Assembly (NCBI GenBank): GCA_003488005.1
Contig: DNND01000080.1
Span: 56,604 to 80,253 of the forward strand
Direction of reading: 5' to 3'
Source of the DNA: Blastocatellia bacterium
Lineage (GTDB): Bacteria > Acidobacteriota > Blastocatellia > Pyrinomonadales > Pyrinomonadaceae
Length of the DNA stretch: 23,650 nucleotides
Positions 14,285 to 21,921 of this stretch are shown piece after piece. Position numbers and translations under genes: made by a program. The notes beneath the pieces were generated by a model, which worked only from the letters and a program-made list of their open reading frames with translations, made no database searches and had not been told where the DNA came from. The stretch's first letter is position 1, and the number at the start of each line of letters is the position of its first letter.

Positions 14285-14968
14285 ATGAAGTCTCTAATCA
14301 TCGCCATTGATGGACCATCCGGCGCTGGCAAGTCAACGCTGGGTGTGATGCTGGCGCGTGCATTAAATTTGCTCTACATCGATACCGGCTCGATGTATCG
14401 CGCGGTGGCGCTGGCCGTGATGGAGTCCAGCATTAATTCAAACGATGATCTGGCGGTGGGATCGTTGGCGGCGCGCGTTGATATCGACTTGGCCGGCGAT
14501 CCCGAGGCGCTGAAAGTAACGCTCGAGGGACGCGACGTGACAGACGAGATTCGCAGCGACGAAGTAACCGAAATGTCGTCGATCGTTTCAGCTATCCCGC
14601 AAGTCCGACGCGCCATGGTTCAGCGCCAGCGCGAACTGGGCCGGCGCGGTGCGGTGATGAACGGACGCGATATCGGTACCGTGGTTTTTCCCGATGCAGA
14701 CATCAAGTTTTTTCTGACTGCGGTGCCGCAGGAACGTGCCGAAAGGCGCTTCAATGAAGAGCGTGCACAGGACACAAACGCAAACTTCGAAGAAACTTTT
14801 GCCGATATGGCGGAAAGAGATCGTCGTGACGAGACGCGTGCAGATTCGCCGCTGAAAGTTGCCGATGATGCGATCGTTATTGATTCGACAGGCTTATCGA
14901 TTGATGAAGTGTTTGCAAAGATGATGGCTGCAGTCCAGGAAAAGAGCGGGGGCATGCCCCCTTCCTGA
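14285..14968 (+). CDS. cmk: Cytidylate kinase
   Basis: Phosphorylates CMP and dCMP with ATP, supplying nucleotides for RNA, DNA and lipid synthesis. It has 227 residues, typical of the family. The P-loop GPSGAGKST is at about residues 9-17, followed by YIDTGSMYRAVAL, the CMP-domain region GRDVTDEIRSDEVTEMSSIV, VMNGRDIGTVVFPDADIKFF, and the lid helix region ERDRRDETRADSPLKVADDA. The final residues, EKSGGMPPS, are not part of the family fold. They are encoded by an inserted palindromic element that also supplies the stop. The start codon directly follows another palindrome, with no visible Shine-Dalgarno sequence. Confidence 0.96.
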   Translation: MKSLIIAIDGPSGAGKSTLGVMLARALNLLYIDTGSMYRAVALAVMESSINSNDDLAVGSLAARVDIDLAGDPEALKVTLEGRDVTDEIRSDEVTEMSSIVSAIPQVRRAMVQRQRELGRRGAVMNGRDIGTVVFPDADIKFFLTAVPQERAERRFNEERAQDTNANFEETFADMAERDRRDETRADSPLKVADDAIVIDSTGLSIDEVFAKMMAAVQEKSGGMPPS

Positions 14969-15071
14969 CCATGAGCTTTTCGAATGGATCTTTTCGGAAT
15001 CTGTGAAGAGCGTACCATAAGAGGCAAGTCGCAAGTTACATTGTCTCGAGGTTAGGAAGGCGGGCACCGCT
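14946..15071. repeat. Palindromic element, copy B of the GGGGGCATGCCCCC family
   Basis: It begins AGCGGGGGCATGCCCCCTTC inside the cmk 3' end and ends with a shortened complement, GGAAGGCGGGCACCGCT, at 15071. The 126 bp length and inner stretches (TTCGGAATCTGTGAAGAGC against GCGGAAATTCTGAAGGGC in copy A read on its minus strand) show that it is the same family. The right arm has lost about four bases compared with copy A. Confidence 0.75.
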
Positions 15072-15083
15072 CATGGTCTCTAT

Positions 15084-15203
15084 ATGTTTATCAAGTTTTC
15101 ATTTGAGCGCGAACCGTTGTGGATGCTGCTGTTCTCATTTGCACCCGCATTGGTGGGACTCTTCCTTTTACTAATCGTCTTGATTGTAAGATGGATAATC
15201 TGA
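15084..15203 (+). CDS. Possible 39-residue single-span membrane protein
   Basis: Reads MFIKFSFEREPLWMLLFSFA, then PALVGLFLLLIVLIVRWII and a TGA. After a short charged N-terminus (E8-R9-E10) there is a hydrophobic stretch of about 25 residues with positive charge at the end, which is a believable single membrane helix. It lies between the repeat after cmk and ribE on the same strand. No ribosome site is visible and I do not recognise a family. It may be a real small protein or chance. Confidence 0.35.
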   Translation: MFIKFSFEREPLWMLLFSFAPALVGLFLLLIVLIVRWII

Positions 15204-15230
15204 CAAATCCGCAATTTCGAAATTCAAAAA

Positions 15231-15839
15231 GTGTTTACTGGAATCATTGAAGAACTTGGTCGCGTGCGCAGCGTCGAACCGCGTGGCAAAAACGCCTACA
15301 TCACGATCGAGGCGCGTCTCGTTATTGAAGATACAAAACAGGGCGACTCGATTTCTGTTAATGGGGTATGTCTGACCGCGCTCGACATTCATTCGGATTC
15401 GTTTGCCGCGGATGTTTCGCGCGAAACTCTTGAGCGATCAACGCTGGGCCGTTTGCAACCGGGCGGTGCCGTAAATCTCGAGCGCGCAGTTACACCCGTG
15501 ACGCGGCTCGGCGGTCATATCGTTCAGGGCCACGTCGATGCGCGCGGAAAGTTTGTGAGTGTTGTCGATCACGAAGGTTCATGGACAGTTCGTATTGAAT
15601 ATCCAATGGACATGGCGCGCTATCTCGTGTTCAAAGGTTCGGTCGCTGTGGAAGGCATCAGCCTCACCATTGCGGCGTTGACTGATGATTATTTTGAAGT
15701 TGCCATCATTCCGAAAACGTGGGAAGTAACAAACTTTTCTCAACTCAAACCCGGCGATGAAGTGAATCTCGAAGCCGACATGATCGCCAAATACGTCGAG
15801 CGCATCCTGCGTTTCGCAGAAACCACTCCGCAACAGTAA
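15231..15839 (+). CDS. ribE: Riboflavin synthase, alpha chain
   Basis: Converts two 6,7-dimethyl-8-ribityllumazine into riboflavin and the pyrimidinedione precursor, the last step of riboflavin synthesis. It has 202 residues made of two lumazine-binding barrels, about 1-97 (MFTGIIEELGRV, SVNGVCLTA with C47, VSRETLERSTLG) and about 98-195 (GGHIVQGHVDARG, VAVEGISLTIAAL, NLEADMIAKYVER). The start is a GTG, fixed by the invariant MFTGIIE beginning. No ribosome site is obvious. The other riboflavin genes are not in the window, and I see no FMN riboswitch before it. Confidence 0.96.
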   Translation: MFTGIIEELGRVRSVEPRGKNAYITIEARLVIEDTKQGDSISVNGVCLTALDIHSDSFAADVSRETLERSTLGRLQPGGAVNLERAVTPVTRLGGHIVQGHVDARGKFVSVVDHEGSWTVRIEYPMDMARYLVFKGSVAVEGISLTIAALTDDYFEVAIIPKTWEVTNFSQLKPGDEVNLEADMIAKYVERILRFAETTPQQ

Positions 15840-15867
15840 ACTCGTTCAGTAGATTAGAAAGTGGCAT

Positions 15868-15930
15868 GACTTGACTGGCAAAAGTCTGTGCCGCATGGGA
15901 AAGGCACAGTGAAGGTTCTCTGATCAAGTC
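15868..15930. other. Nested inverted repeat after ribE
   Basis: The outer arms GACTTGA (15868-15874) and TCAAGTC (15924-15930) enclose the inner arms CTGTGCC (15886-15892) and GGCACAG (15903-15909). As RNA this would fold into a two-storey stem-loop 29 bases past the ribE stop. No T-tract follows, so a simple intrinsic terminator is unlikely. Confidence 0.45.
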
Positions 15931-15943
15931 GGAATGAGATTTT

Positions 15944-16178
15944 TACCGCGAAGCGGTTCAGTAACTTAGCCCAGGGTTGCCGCGCCGCGCGGCTACCCTG
16001 GGTAACAGGTTTAGCATAGGAATAGCTACCCCATCGGGGTCGTGTCTGTATCTCGAAAGCCGGACAATGTTAGGGAGAGACGCAACCCCTTCGGGGTGGG
16101 ACCCTTTCTACAATTCGACCCCAGGGTAGCCGCGCGGGGCGGCAACCCTGGGCTAAGTTACTTAACCGCCTCGCGGTA
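15944..16178. repeat. 235 bp nested palindromic element before the polymerase
   Basis: The outer arms are 59 bases each, 15944-16002 and 16120-16178, inverted and identical at 56 of 59 positions. They start TACCGCG and contain TAACTTAGCCCAGGGTTGCC. Inside, a second inverted pair of about 20 bases (16028-16047 and 16078-16097) carries the small hairpins ACCCCATCGGGGT and ACCCCTTCGGGGT. No protein is encoded. It looks like a non-autonomous mobile element or composite REP unit. The stretch 15840-16265 otherwise holds only the nested inverted repeat at 15868-15930. Confidence 0.9.
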
Positions 16179-16265
16179 CAAACCAAAGATGAAGCTTTGA
16201 TCGGACCTTCCCTTAGTCTGTGCTGTGCTGGCAGCCACAGACTAAAGTCTACGCCACAAATATTT

Positions 16266-18047
16266 ATGAGCACGCGTTATCGAGTCATCAAGAATGCGGA
16301 AGAACTGCGCCGGGCGGTTGAAGGGTTGTCTGCGCATCAGGTGATAGGGCTCGACACGGAAACCACCGAGCTTGATCCATACGTTGGCCGCCTGCGCCTG
16401 ATTCAGCTCGCGACGCCATCGGGTGTAGAGGTGGTTGACCTCGATGCTTTTGCTAACGGCGATCTGAAGAAAAATGAAGCGCTCAATCCGCTGAAACGGC
16501 TGTTGGAAGCCGCTCGTCCCATCAAGATTGCGCACAACGGAAAGTTTGACGCGAAGTTCATAAAACACACACTTGGCATTAATCTGGGCGGGTTGTTTGA
16601 CACGTTGCTGGCCAGCCAAATTGTCAGTGCCGGGGACATTGAAGAACGTCACGGACTGGAAACCGTTGCCTCACGCTACCTGAATGAAGCGGTAGACAAG
16701 ACTGAACGGCTGAGCAACTGGAATTTTGAGTTGTCGGAGGCGCAACTCGAATACGCCGCGCGTGACGCCGCGATTCTATTGCCCTTGCGTGAAAAGTTAA
16801 TTGAACGACTGCGCAGCGATTCACTCGTTGCTGTCGCGCAGCTTGAGTTCGAGTGTGTAACCACGGTTGCCGACATCGAGCTGGCCGGGTTCTACATGCA
16901 CAAGGATCGTTGGCTCGAGCAGTTGTCATTGATTGAGAAGAGAAGAGAGCTGTTAGCGGACGAGTTGCAGGACATTCTGGCGGAAGAGTCTTCCCAGGGC
17001 TCGCTTTTTGGCGGACCGCAACGCGACGACATCAATCTGGATTCGCATCAGCAATTAACCACCGCACTGAATCGCCTCGGCATTCCTGTTCCCGACTCGA
17101 CGCGTAATTGGAAACTTCAGCCGCTGGCTGCCGAGTATCCGGTGGTTGCCACATTGCTGGAATATCGGACGGTGCAGAAGGCGTTGACGAGTTACGGTCA
17201 GAACATGATCGACTTGATCAATCCGACGACCGGACGGCTGCACGCTGATTTTCGCCAGATCGGCGCGCCGACCGGGAGATTCTCATGCACGAATCCCAAC
17301 ATTCAGCAGGTGCCGCACGCGGTTGAATATCGCCGCTGCTTTTCCGGCTATCCGGAGGGCAGAAAACTGATCATTGCGGACTATTCGCAGATCGAGCTGC
17401 GCATCCTCGCCGAGTTTTCCGGCGACCAGGGCTTCATCAACGCGTTTAATTCCGGCGCCGATCTGCATCGCGTAACCGCCGCCGAAGTTTTCAATACGCC
17501 GTTGGACCAGGTCACAAAAGAACAGCGCGATTTTGCCAAGCGCCTGAATTTCGGTGTCGTCTATGGCATCGGCGCGCAACGCTTTTCCATCATGACCGGC
17601 TTGAGCGTCAGCGAGGCCGAAAACGTTTTGCGCAAATATTTTGGGACTTACCGCCAGCTCGACACTTATCTTCACGAAGCTGCGAATCGTGCCGTGCGCG
17701 AGCGTCAGGCACGAACGGCATCCGGCCGTTTGGTTCGTTTCCGCTATGACGATCAGGACCGCCAACAGATCTCGATGACCAAGCGCAACGGCAAGAACAC
17801 GCCGATTCAGGGAACGAGCGCTGACATTCTCAAGCGCGCCTTACGGCTGCTAAACGATGAATTGCGCAACACCAGCGCGCAGATCGTCAACATCATTCAC
17901 GACGAGATTGTGGTTGAGGCGGACGCTGAACAGGCGGGAGAGATTGCGGAAAAAGTGGAGCGGACGATGCGCGTTGCCGGCGAAGAATATGTGAAGACTG
18001 TGCCGGTAAAAGTGGAAACCGAAATCGCCGACGAGTGGGTGAAGTGA
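16266..18047 (+). CDS. Family A DNA polymerase with 3'-5' exonuclease, no 5' nuclease
   Basis: A DNA polymerase I-type enzyme of 593 residues from the ATG at 16266. An upstream in-frame TTG at 16197 would add 23 residues of unlikely sequence. Residues about 1-185 form a DEDDy 3'-5' exonuclease: D30 and E32 in GLDTETT, D95 in AHNGKFDAKF, and Y163-x3-D167 in YAARDAA. The rest is a family A polymerase: TGRFSCTNPNIQQVP, motif A DYSQIELRILAEFS (D372), motif B RDFAKRLNFGVVYG (R421, K425, F429, Y433), and motif C IIHDEIVVEA (H545-D546-E547). The phenylalanine in motif B favours dNTPs over ddNTPs. The N-terminal 5'-nuclease domain of ordinary PolA (about 290 residues) is absent. Such short exo-pol enzymes are known from Aquificales, some phages and apicoplast replication. 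Confidence 0.95.
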   Translation: MSTRYRVIKNAEELRRAVEGLSAHQVIGLDTETTELDPYVGRLRLIQLATPSGVEVVDLDAFANGDLKKNEALNPLKRLLEAARPIKIAHNGKFDAKFIKHTLGINLGGLFDTLLASQIVSAGDIEERHGLETVASRYLNEAVDKTERLSNWNFELSEAQLEYAARDAAILLPLREKLIERLRSDSLVAVAQLEFECVTTVADIELAGFYMHKDRWLEQLSLIEKRRELLADELQDILAEESSQGSLFGGPQRDDINLDSHQQLTTALNRLGIPVPDSTRNWKLQPLAAEYPVVATLLEYRTVQKALTSYGQNMIDLINPTTGRLHADFRQIGAPTGRFSCTNPNIQQVPHAVEYRRCFSGYPEGRKLIIADYSQIELRILAEFSGDQGFINAFNSGADLHRVTAAEVFNTPLDQVTKEQRDFAKRLNFGVVYGIGAQRFSIMTGLSVSEAENVLRKYFGTYRQLDTYLHEAANRAVRERQARTASGRLVRFRYDDQDRQQISMTKRNGKNTPIQGTSADILKRALRLLNDELRNTSAQIVNIIHDEIVVEADAEQAGEIAEKVERTMRVAGEEYVKTVPVKVETEIADEWVK

Positions 18048-18067
18048 AGGATGAATTATGAAGGATG

Positions 18068-18193
18068 AAAGGATGAAGGATGAACAAGTGAGATCAAGCG
18101 CTGGGGTCTGAGGACGGAGTGCCAAGACAACAACTAACCAATTCGTTGTTGGTCATGTCTTCATCCTTCCGCCTTCATCCTTCATCCTTTTTT
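18068..18193 (+). terminator. Heptamer inverted repeat and T-tract after the polymerase
   Basis: AAAGGATGAAGGATGAA (18068-18084) is perfectly complementary to TTCATCCTTCATCCTTT (18174-18190), and T continues to 18193. The loop of about 89 bases holds a smaller hairpin (AAGACAACAAC near 18124 with GTTGTTG near 18145). The arms are built from tandem AAGGATG heptamers. It could stop transcription from the polymerase side, although the large loop makes that uncertain. The right arm also encodes the permease C-terminus. Confidence 0.45.
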
Positions 18194-19667
18194 GGCGCCA
18201 TATGAAGAAGATGGGAATTCCGGTTAGCACTATCAGGTATCCGATACCGGATGTTTGTGGCTTTAGCAGCGCCAGATCTATTACCAGCAATAGCGCGAGC
18301 GAAATATAAATCAGCGGTACGAGCGGGTATCCCAAAGTGCGGTACGGGCGTTCGAGGTTCGGAGACCTGCGACGCATGATGATCACCGCTCCCACCATCA
18401 ACCCATAAAAAACCAAATCAGCGGAAACTATATATTCGAGCAACTGTGTGTACACGTTGCCGTAAGTGACAGCCCCGCTGCGAGGATCGGTTGTAATCGT
18501 TCGCGGCAGGGTCAAAAACGCCGCCCAAACTCCCTGCACGACCAGCGCAACTGCGGGGACGTGCAATCGATTCAACAGGCCCACGCGTTTGAAGAAAAGA
18601 TTGTCGCGGGCCATGGCGTAATAAACGCGTGCGCCCGCCAGAATCAGGCCGTTGTTGCAACCGAACGTCGAGATCATAATCGCTACGGCCATCAGGATTG
18701 TGCCCGGCCGACCAAAGACAGCCTGCATCGTGGCAGTCGCAACACTATTCGGCGGTTTCTGTATCGTTGCGAGTGGCAGCGTTACGATGTAGGCGACGTT
18801 GGCGAGAAGATAAAGCGCCACCACGGCAAGACAGCCGATGAGCAGAGCCCGCGGCAGGTTGCGGCCCGGCTCGCGAATCTCGCTGCCGGTGAACGTGACA
18901 TTATTCCACGCCGATTGCGCAAACAGCGGACCGACCATCGCCAGACCCAATAACAATAACAACGCGCTGGTGCCGGTTGCGGTCAGGCCGGGTTGGACCA
19001 GTTGCGGGTTCCAGCCGTTCGCAGCTGGATGCCACCAGTTGGAAGTATAAGCAGCGCTGTTGCTGTTCCAACCCAACAACAAGCCAACCAGGATGAGACC
19101 GGCGAGCGCGGCAGTTTTCGTCAAGGTAAAAGTGTTCTGAATGAGCTTGCCAGTTTTTAAGCCACGCGTGTTGGTTGCAGTTAGCAGCAGAATCAGAACG
19201 ATCGCGACGAGTTGCGCAGTCGAAAGACTGATGGCGTAACTGCCGAACAGATGCAACGGCGCGACAATGTAATTTGATTCTGAAATCTGCGGTGCGAGCA
19301 CGCCCATGAAGCGAGCAAAGGCCACGGCGACCGCGGCGATGGTGCCGGTTTGGATGACCAGCAGCAGGGACCAGCCGAAAAGGAATCCAGAGGCTGGTCC
19401 ATACGCTTCGCGCAGGAAGACGTACTGGCCGCCTGCATGCGGCATCATCGCAGCCAGCTCGGCGCAGCAGAGTGCGCCGGTGATGGTGAGCAGGCCAGCC
19501 AACGCCCAGGCAACAAGTAACCAGCCGGGCGATGCTACCAGCCGCGCCGACTCAGCCGAGGTAATGAAAATTCCCGAGCCAATCATCGACCCGACGACAA
19601 TCATGCTGGCGTCGAGCAGGCCCAGGCCGCGGACGAGTTTGGGAGTGGCTGCCTCCGAAGACATCAT
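18153..19667 (-). CDS. APC-family amino acid permease
   Basis: A 504-residue inner-membrane transporter of the amino acid-polyamine-organocation superfamily, close to the LAT-like and cationic amino acid permeases. About 12 membrane helices can be traced, starting with helix 1 and its substrate-binding break, VVGSMIGSGIF (residues 24-34). Then come CCAELAAMMPHAGGQYVFLREAYG, the helix 6 region WNNVTFTGSEIREPGRNLPRA, and STFGCNNGLILAGARVYYAMARD. Substrate cannot be decided. The final residues, RMKDEGGRMKT, are hydrophilic and encoded by a heptamer repeat, and a usual helix 12 end precedes them. Two adjacent ATG codons (19667, 19664) are possible starts. A perfect TTGACA lies upstream. Confidence 0.93.
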   Translation of the reverse strand: MMSSEAATPKLVRGLGLLDASMIVVGSMIGSGIFITSAESARLVASPGWLLVAWALAGLLTITGALCCAELAAMMPHAGGQYVFLREAYGPASGFLFGWSLLLVIQTGTIAAVAVAFARFMGVLAPQISESNYIVAPLHLFGSYAISLSTAQLVAIVLILLLTATNTRGLKTGKLIQNTFTLTKTAALAGLILVGLLLGWNSNSAAYTSNWWHPAANGWNPQLVQPGLTATGTSALLLLLGLAMVGPLFAQSAWNNVTFTGSEIREPGRNLPRALLIGCLAVVALYLLANVAYIVTLPLATIQKPPNSVATATMQAVFGRPGTILMAVAIMISTFGCNNGLILAGARVYYAMARDNLFFKRVGLLNRLHVPAVALVVQGVWAAFLTLPRTITTDPRSGAVTYGNVYTQLLEYIVSADLVFYGLMVGAVIIMRRRSPNLERPYRTLGYPLVPLIYISLALLLVIDLALLKPQTSGIGYLIVLTGIPIFFIWRQKRMKDEGGRMKT

Positions 19668-19680
19668 CGTGGCCGAGAGG

Positions 19681-19707
19681 GATATAGTTTCACTCGAAAA
19701 ATGTCAA
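19681..19707 (-). promoter_or_regulatory. Candidate promoter of the permease
   Basis: On the minus strand TTGACA (19707-19702) is followed by TATATC (19686-19681) with a 15-base spacer, shorter than the usual 17. The -10 ends 13 bases before the ATG at 19667, so the leader would be very short. Confidence 0.35.
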
Positions 19708-19884
19708 GGATTAGAAATAGGTGCTGTCCTGGTCGAGAACTACTCGCCGCGAGAACACAGTGAGATCTGCAACTCGGCATAGTCTCAAATGAAACGCAAA
19801 GTCAGAAGTAGACATCGTCGCATATTTTTCGTCCTTTACTTCGCTGTGGTAAGTTATCGCTACCGCTTACTCAGGAGGGTTTAA

Positions 19885-21681
19885 TTGTTACATCTTCAAC
19901 GCTCACAAGTGACCCGATCTCTCACTGTTCTCGCAGCCGCCATTCTTCTTTCCTTCGTTCCTCTGACTGTGCAAGGGAAAGATACCTGGACGAGCGTACA
20001 GTCGAAAAACTTTACCCTGGTCGGTAATGCGGGGGAACGTGACCTACGTCAAATAGCTATTCGGCTTGAACAATTTCGGGAGGCAATTGCACATTTTTTA
20101 CCCAAAGCAAACTTGAATTCCTCAATTCCAACCACCGTATTCGTCTTTAAGAGCAACAGCGCGTACGAGCCATTCAAGCCACAGTATCGTGGCAAGACGA
20201 AAAGCAACGTTGCCGGCTATTTCTTGTCCAGACCCGAAGGTAATTACATCACGCTTACGACTGACAGAGAGTTGGGCGACCCTTACCACATTATCTTCCA
20301 TGAATATTTTCATTTTCTGGTGGGCAACAACCTTAGGCGCGCGCCGGTTTGGTTGAATGAAGGACTGGCAGAGTTCTACAGTACTTTTGAAACCCGCGAG
20401 AATGACAAAAAGGTGAGGATTGGCTCGCCTATTATTTATCATCTTCAGGCACTAAATGTTTATCCTTTACTGCCTCTCAAGACTCTGCTCGAAGTTAAGC
20501 CGTCATCGACTCACTATAACGACTCATTCTTGGCTGGAATTTTTTACGCTGAATCGTGGGCACTAGTTCACTACCTCATGTTCGGAAACAAAGCTCGCCA
20601 GGGCCAACTTATCCAGTTTATTAGCCGGCTGAATAGCGGACTCTCTCTTGAAGAAAACTTTCGCCAGTCGTTTCAAACTGATTACAACAAACTACAACGA
20701 GAGTTGGACCTTTATGTGCAGCGGAGGGCCTATCCAGTTGCGGAAGCGGCTTTTGTGAATCCCGCGGATCTGGATGAAAGTATAAAGGTATCGCAGTTAA
20801 CAGATGCTGACGTTCAATATTATCTCGGCGATCTATGGCTACAGCTCGGCCGATTTGAGGACGCTGAGGCGCGTCTTCAAAAAGCGCTCGATCTTCAGCC
20901 TGGGTTGGCAAGCGCCCAGATTTCTTTGGCCCGCATTCGCATCTGGCAGAAGCGACTTCCCGAGGCAAAGAAATTACTCGAAAGCGCCATGACTCTTGAT
21001 CCTCATAATTATCTGGTGCCTTTCTATTATGCCGAGGAATTGAGTGAAGAAGGACAGGACCGGGAGGCCGTAAGGTTTTACAATCAAGCGCTTGCCCTCA
21101 AGTCTGACATTGCCAGTGTGCATGCCGGTCTGGGCTTTACTTATGTGGGACTAGATGAGGGAAAGAAAGCTGCAAATGAATTCGCACTGGCTTTGGCAAT
21201 CGATCGACGTAATGATGCTTATTATCACAGCCGGAGTTTTACTTACTTGCGTTTGCGGCGAGGATCTCTCGCAGCCACTGCGGCAAGGTTTGCGCTGGAG
21301 CTGGGTGGATGGCATGACGAGGCGGCCTTGTATATGGTGCTGACCTTATATTTTGGTGAAAGGCTGGCTCACAATAAAGAGGTGGCCACCGCCACACTTA
21401 AGGAAGAACAGTCCAGGATTGACAAGGGTTTGTGGCCATACCCGGTTGTTCAGTATCTCCTTGATGAGATTTCTGTTCAGGATTTATTAAAGCGCGCAAC
21501 CGACAACGACAAACAAACTGAGGTTCATGCATATCTTGGATTGAATTTTTCTTTAGCAGAAAAGCGTGAAGAAGCACTCGAACAATTGCGTTGGGTTAAA
21601 GAGCATGGGAACAAAGACTTTTTTGAATACCGTGTGGCTTTGGCTGAACTGGAACGACTGGAAAAGGGCGAGGCAAAATAA
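19885..21681 (+). CDS. Exported HExxH peptidase-like (DUF1570-type) TPR protein
   Basis: A 598-residue protein with a signal peptide (about 1-30, SLTVLAAAILLSFVPLTVQG). Residues about 33-290 form a peptidase-MA/DUF1570-like domain with a gluzincin zinc motif: H139-E-Y-F-H143 in IIFHEYFHFLVGNNL, then 15 residues on the acidic WLNEGLAEFYSTFE (E159 or E163 as third ligand). Residues about 305-590 are TPR units (YYLGDLWLQLGRFEDAEARL, LLESAMTLDPHNYLVPFYYA, VHAGLGFTYVGLDEGKKAAN). It is probably periplasmic or exported, and active protease function is inferred from the intact motif. The start is TTG, fixed by the strong AGGAGGG ribosome site just upstream. A short exported protein follows on the same strand after 240 bases. 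Confidence 0.88.
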   Translation: MLHLQRSQVTRSLTVLAAAILLSFVPLTVQGKDTWTSVQSKNFTLVGNAGERDLRQIAIRLEQFREAIAHFLPKANLNSSIPTTVFVFKSNSAYEPFKPQYRGKTKSNVAGYFLSRPEGNYITLTTDRELGDPYHIIFHEYFHFLVGNNLRRAPVWLNEGLAEFYSTFETRENDKKVRIGSPIIYHLQALNVYPLLPLKTLLEVKPSSTHYNDSFLAGIFYAESWALVHYLMFGNKARQGQLIQFISRLNSGLSLEENFRQSFQTDYNKLQRELDLYVQRRAYPVAEAAFVNPADLDESIKVSQLTDADVQYYLGDLWLQLGRFEDAEARLQKALDLQPGLASAQISLARIRIWQKRLPEAKKLLESAMTLDPHNYLVPFYYAEELSEEGQDREAVRFYNQALALKSDIASVHAGLGFTYVGLDEGKKAANEFALALAIDRRNDAYYHSRSFTYLRLRRGSLAATAARFALELGGWHDEAALYMVLTLYFGERLAHNKEVATATLKEEQSRIDKGLWPYPVVQYLLDEISVQDLLKRATDNDKQTEVHAYLGLNFSLAEKREEALEQLRWVKEHGNKDFFEYRVALAELERLEKGEAK

Positions 21682-21827
21682 CGCCCTCTTTTCATCAAAT
21701 GAGTGAATGCCGGAGCGATTGAGTATTACCGGGCTACAGGTACCCCAATCGTCTCTCTCGGTCGGATACCTTTGTCTCGACGGCCTCTTCGGTCGAATTC
21801 GCGCTAATAATTTGCAGGAACCCCTCC

Positions 21828-21856
21828 TTGACACTGCTGACAACGCTCAATAGTCT
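21828..21856 (+). promoter_or_regulatory. Candidate promoter before the DUF4919-like gene
   Basis: A perfect TTGACA (21828-21833), 17 bases, then TAGTCT (21851-21856), which keeps three of six -10 positions. It would give a leader of about 60 bases. The rest of the gap 21682-21827 shows nothing I can name. Confidence 0.3.
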
Positions 21857-21921
21857 TGCTGAGATTGAATCTTCGAGAGAGTTTTCGATTGTCCGGCCTG
21901 AGTTGATAGTTATCCGTCGAT

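Noticed and set aside
15981..16178. Rho-independent terminators in the 235 bp element
   Set aside because: The stems are strong but no T-tract follows on either strand, and the symmetric layout fits a repeat element better.
16197..16265. Upstream TTG start of the polymerase
   Set aside because: It would add 23 residues unlike the family. ATG 16266 lies directly before the exonuclease domain.
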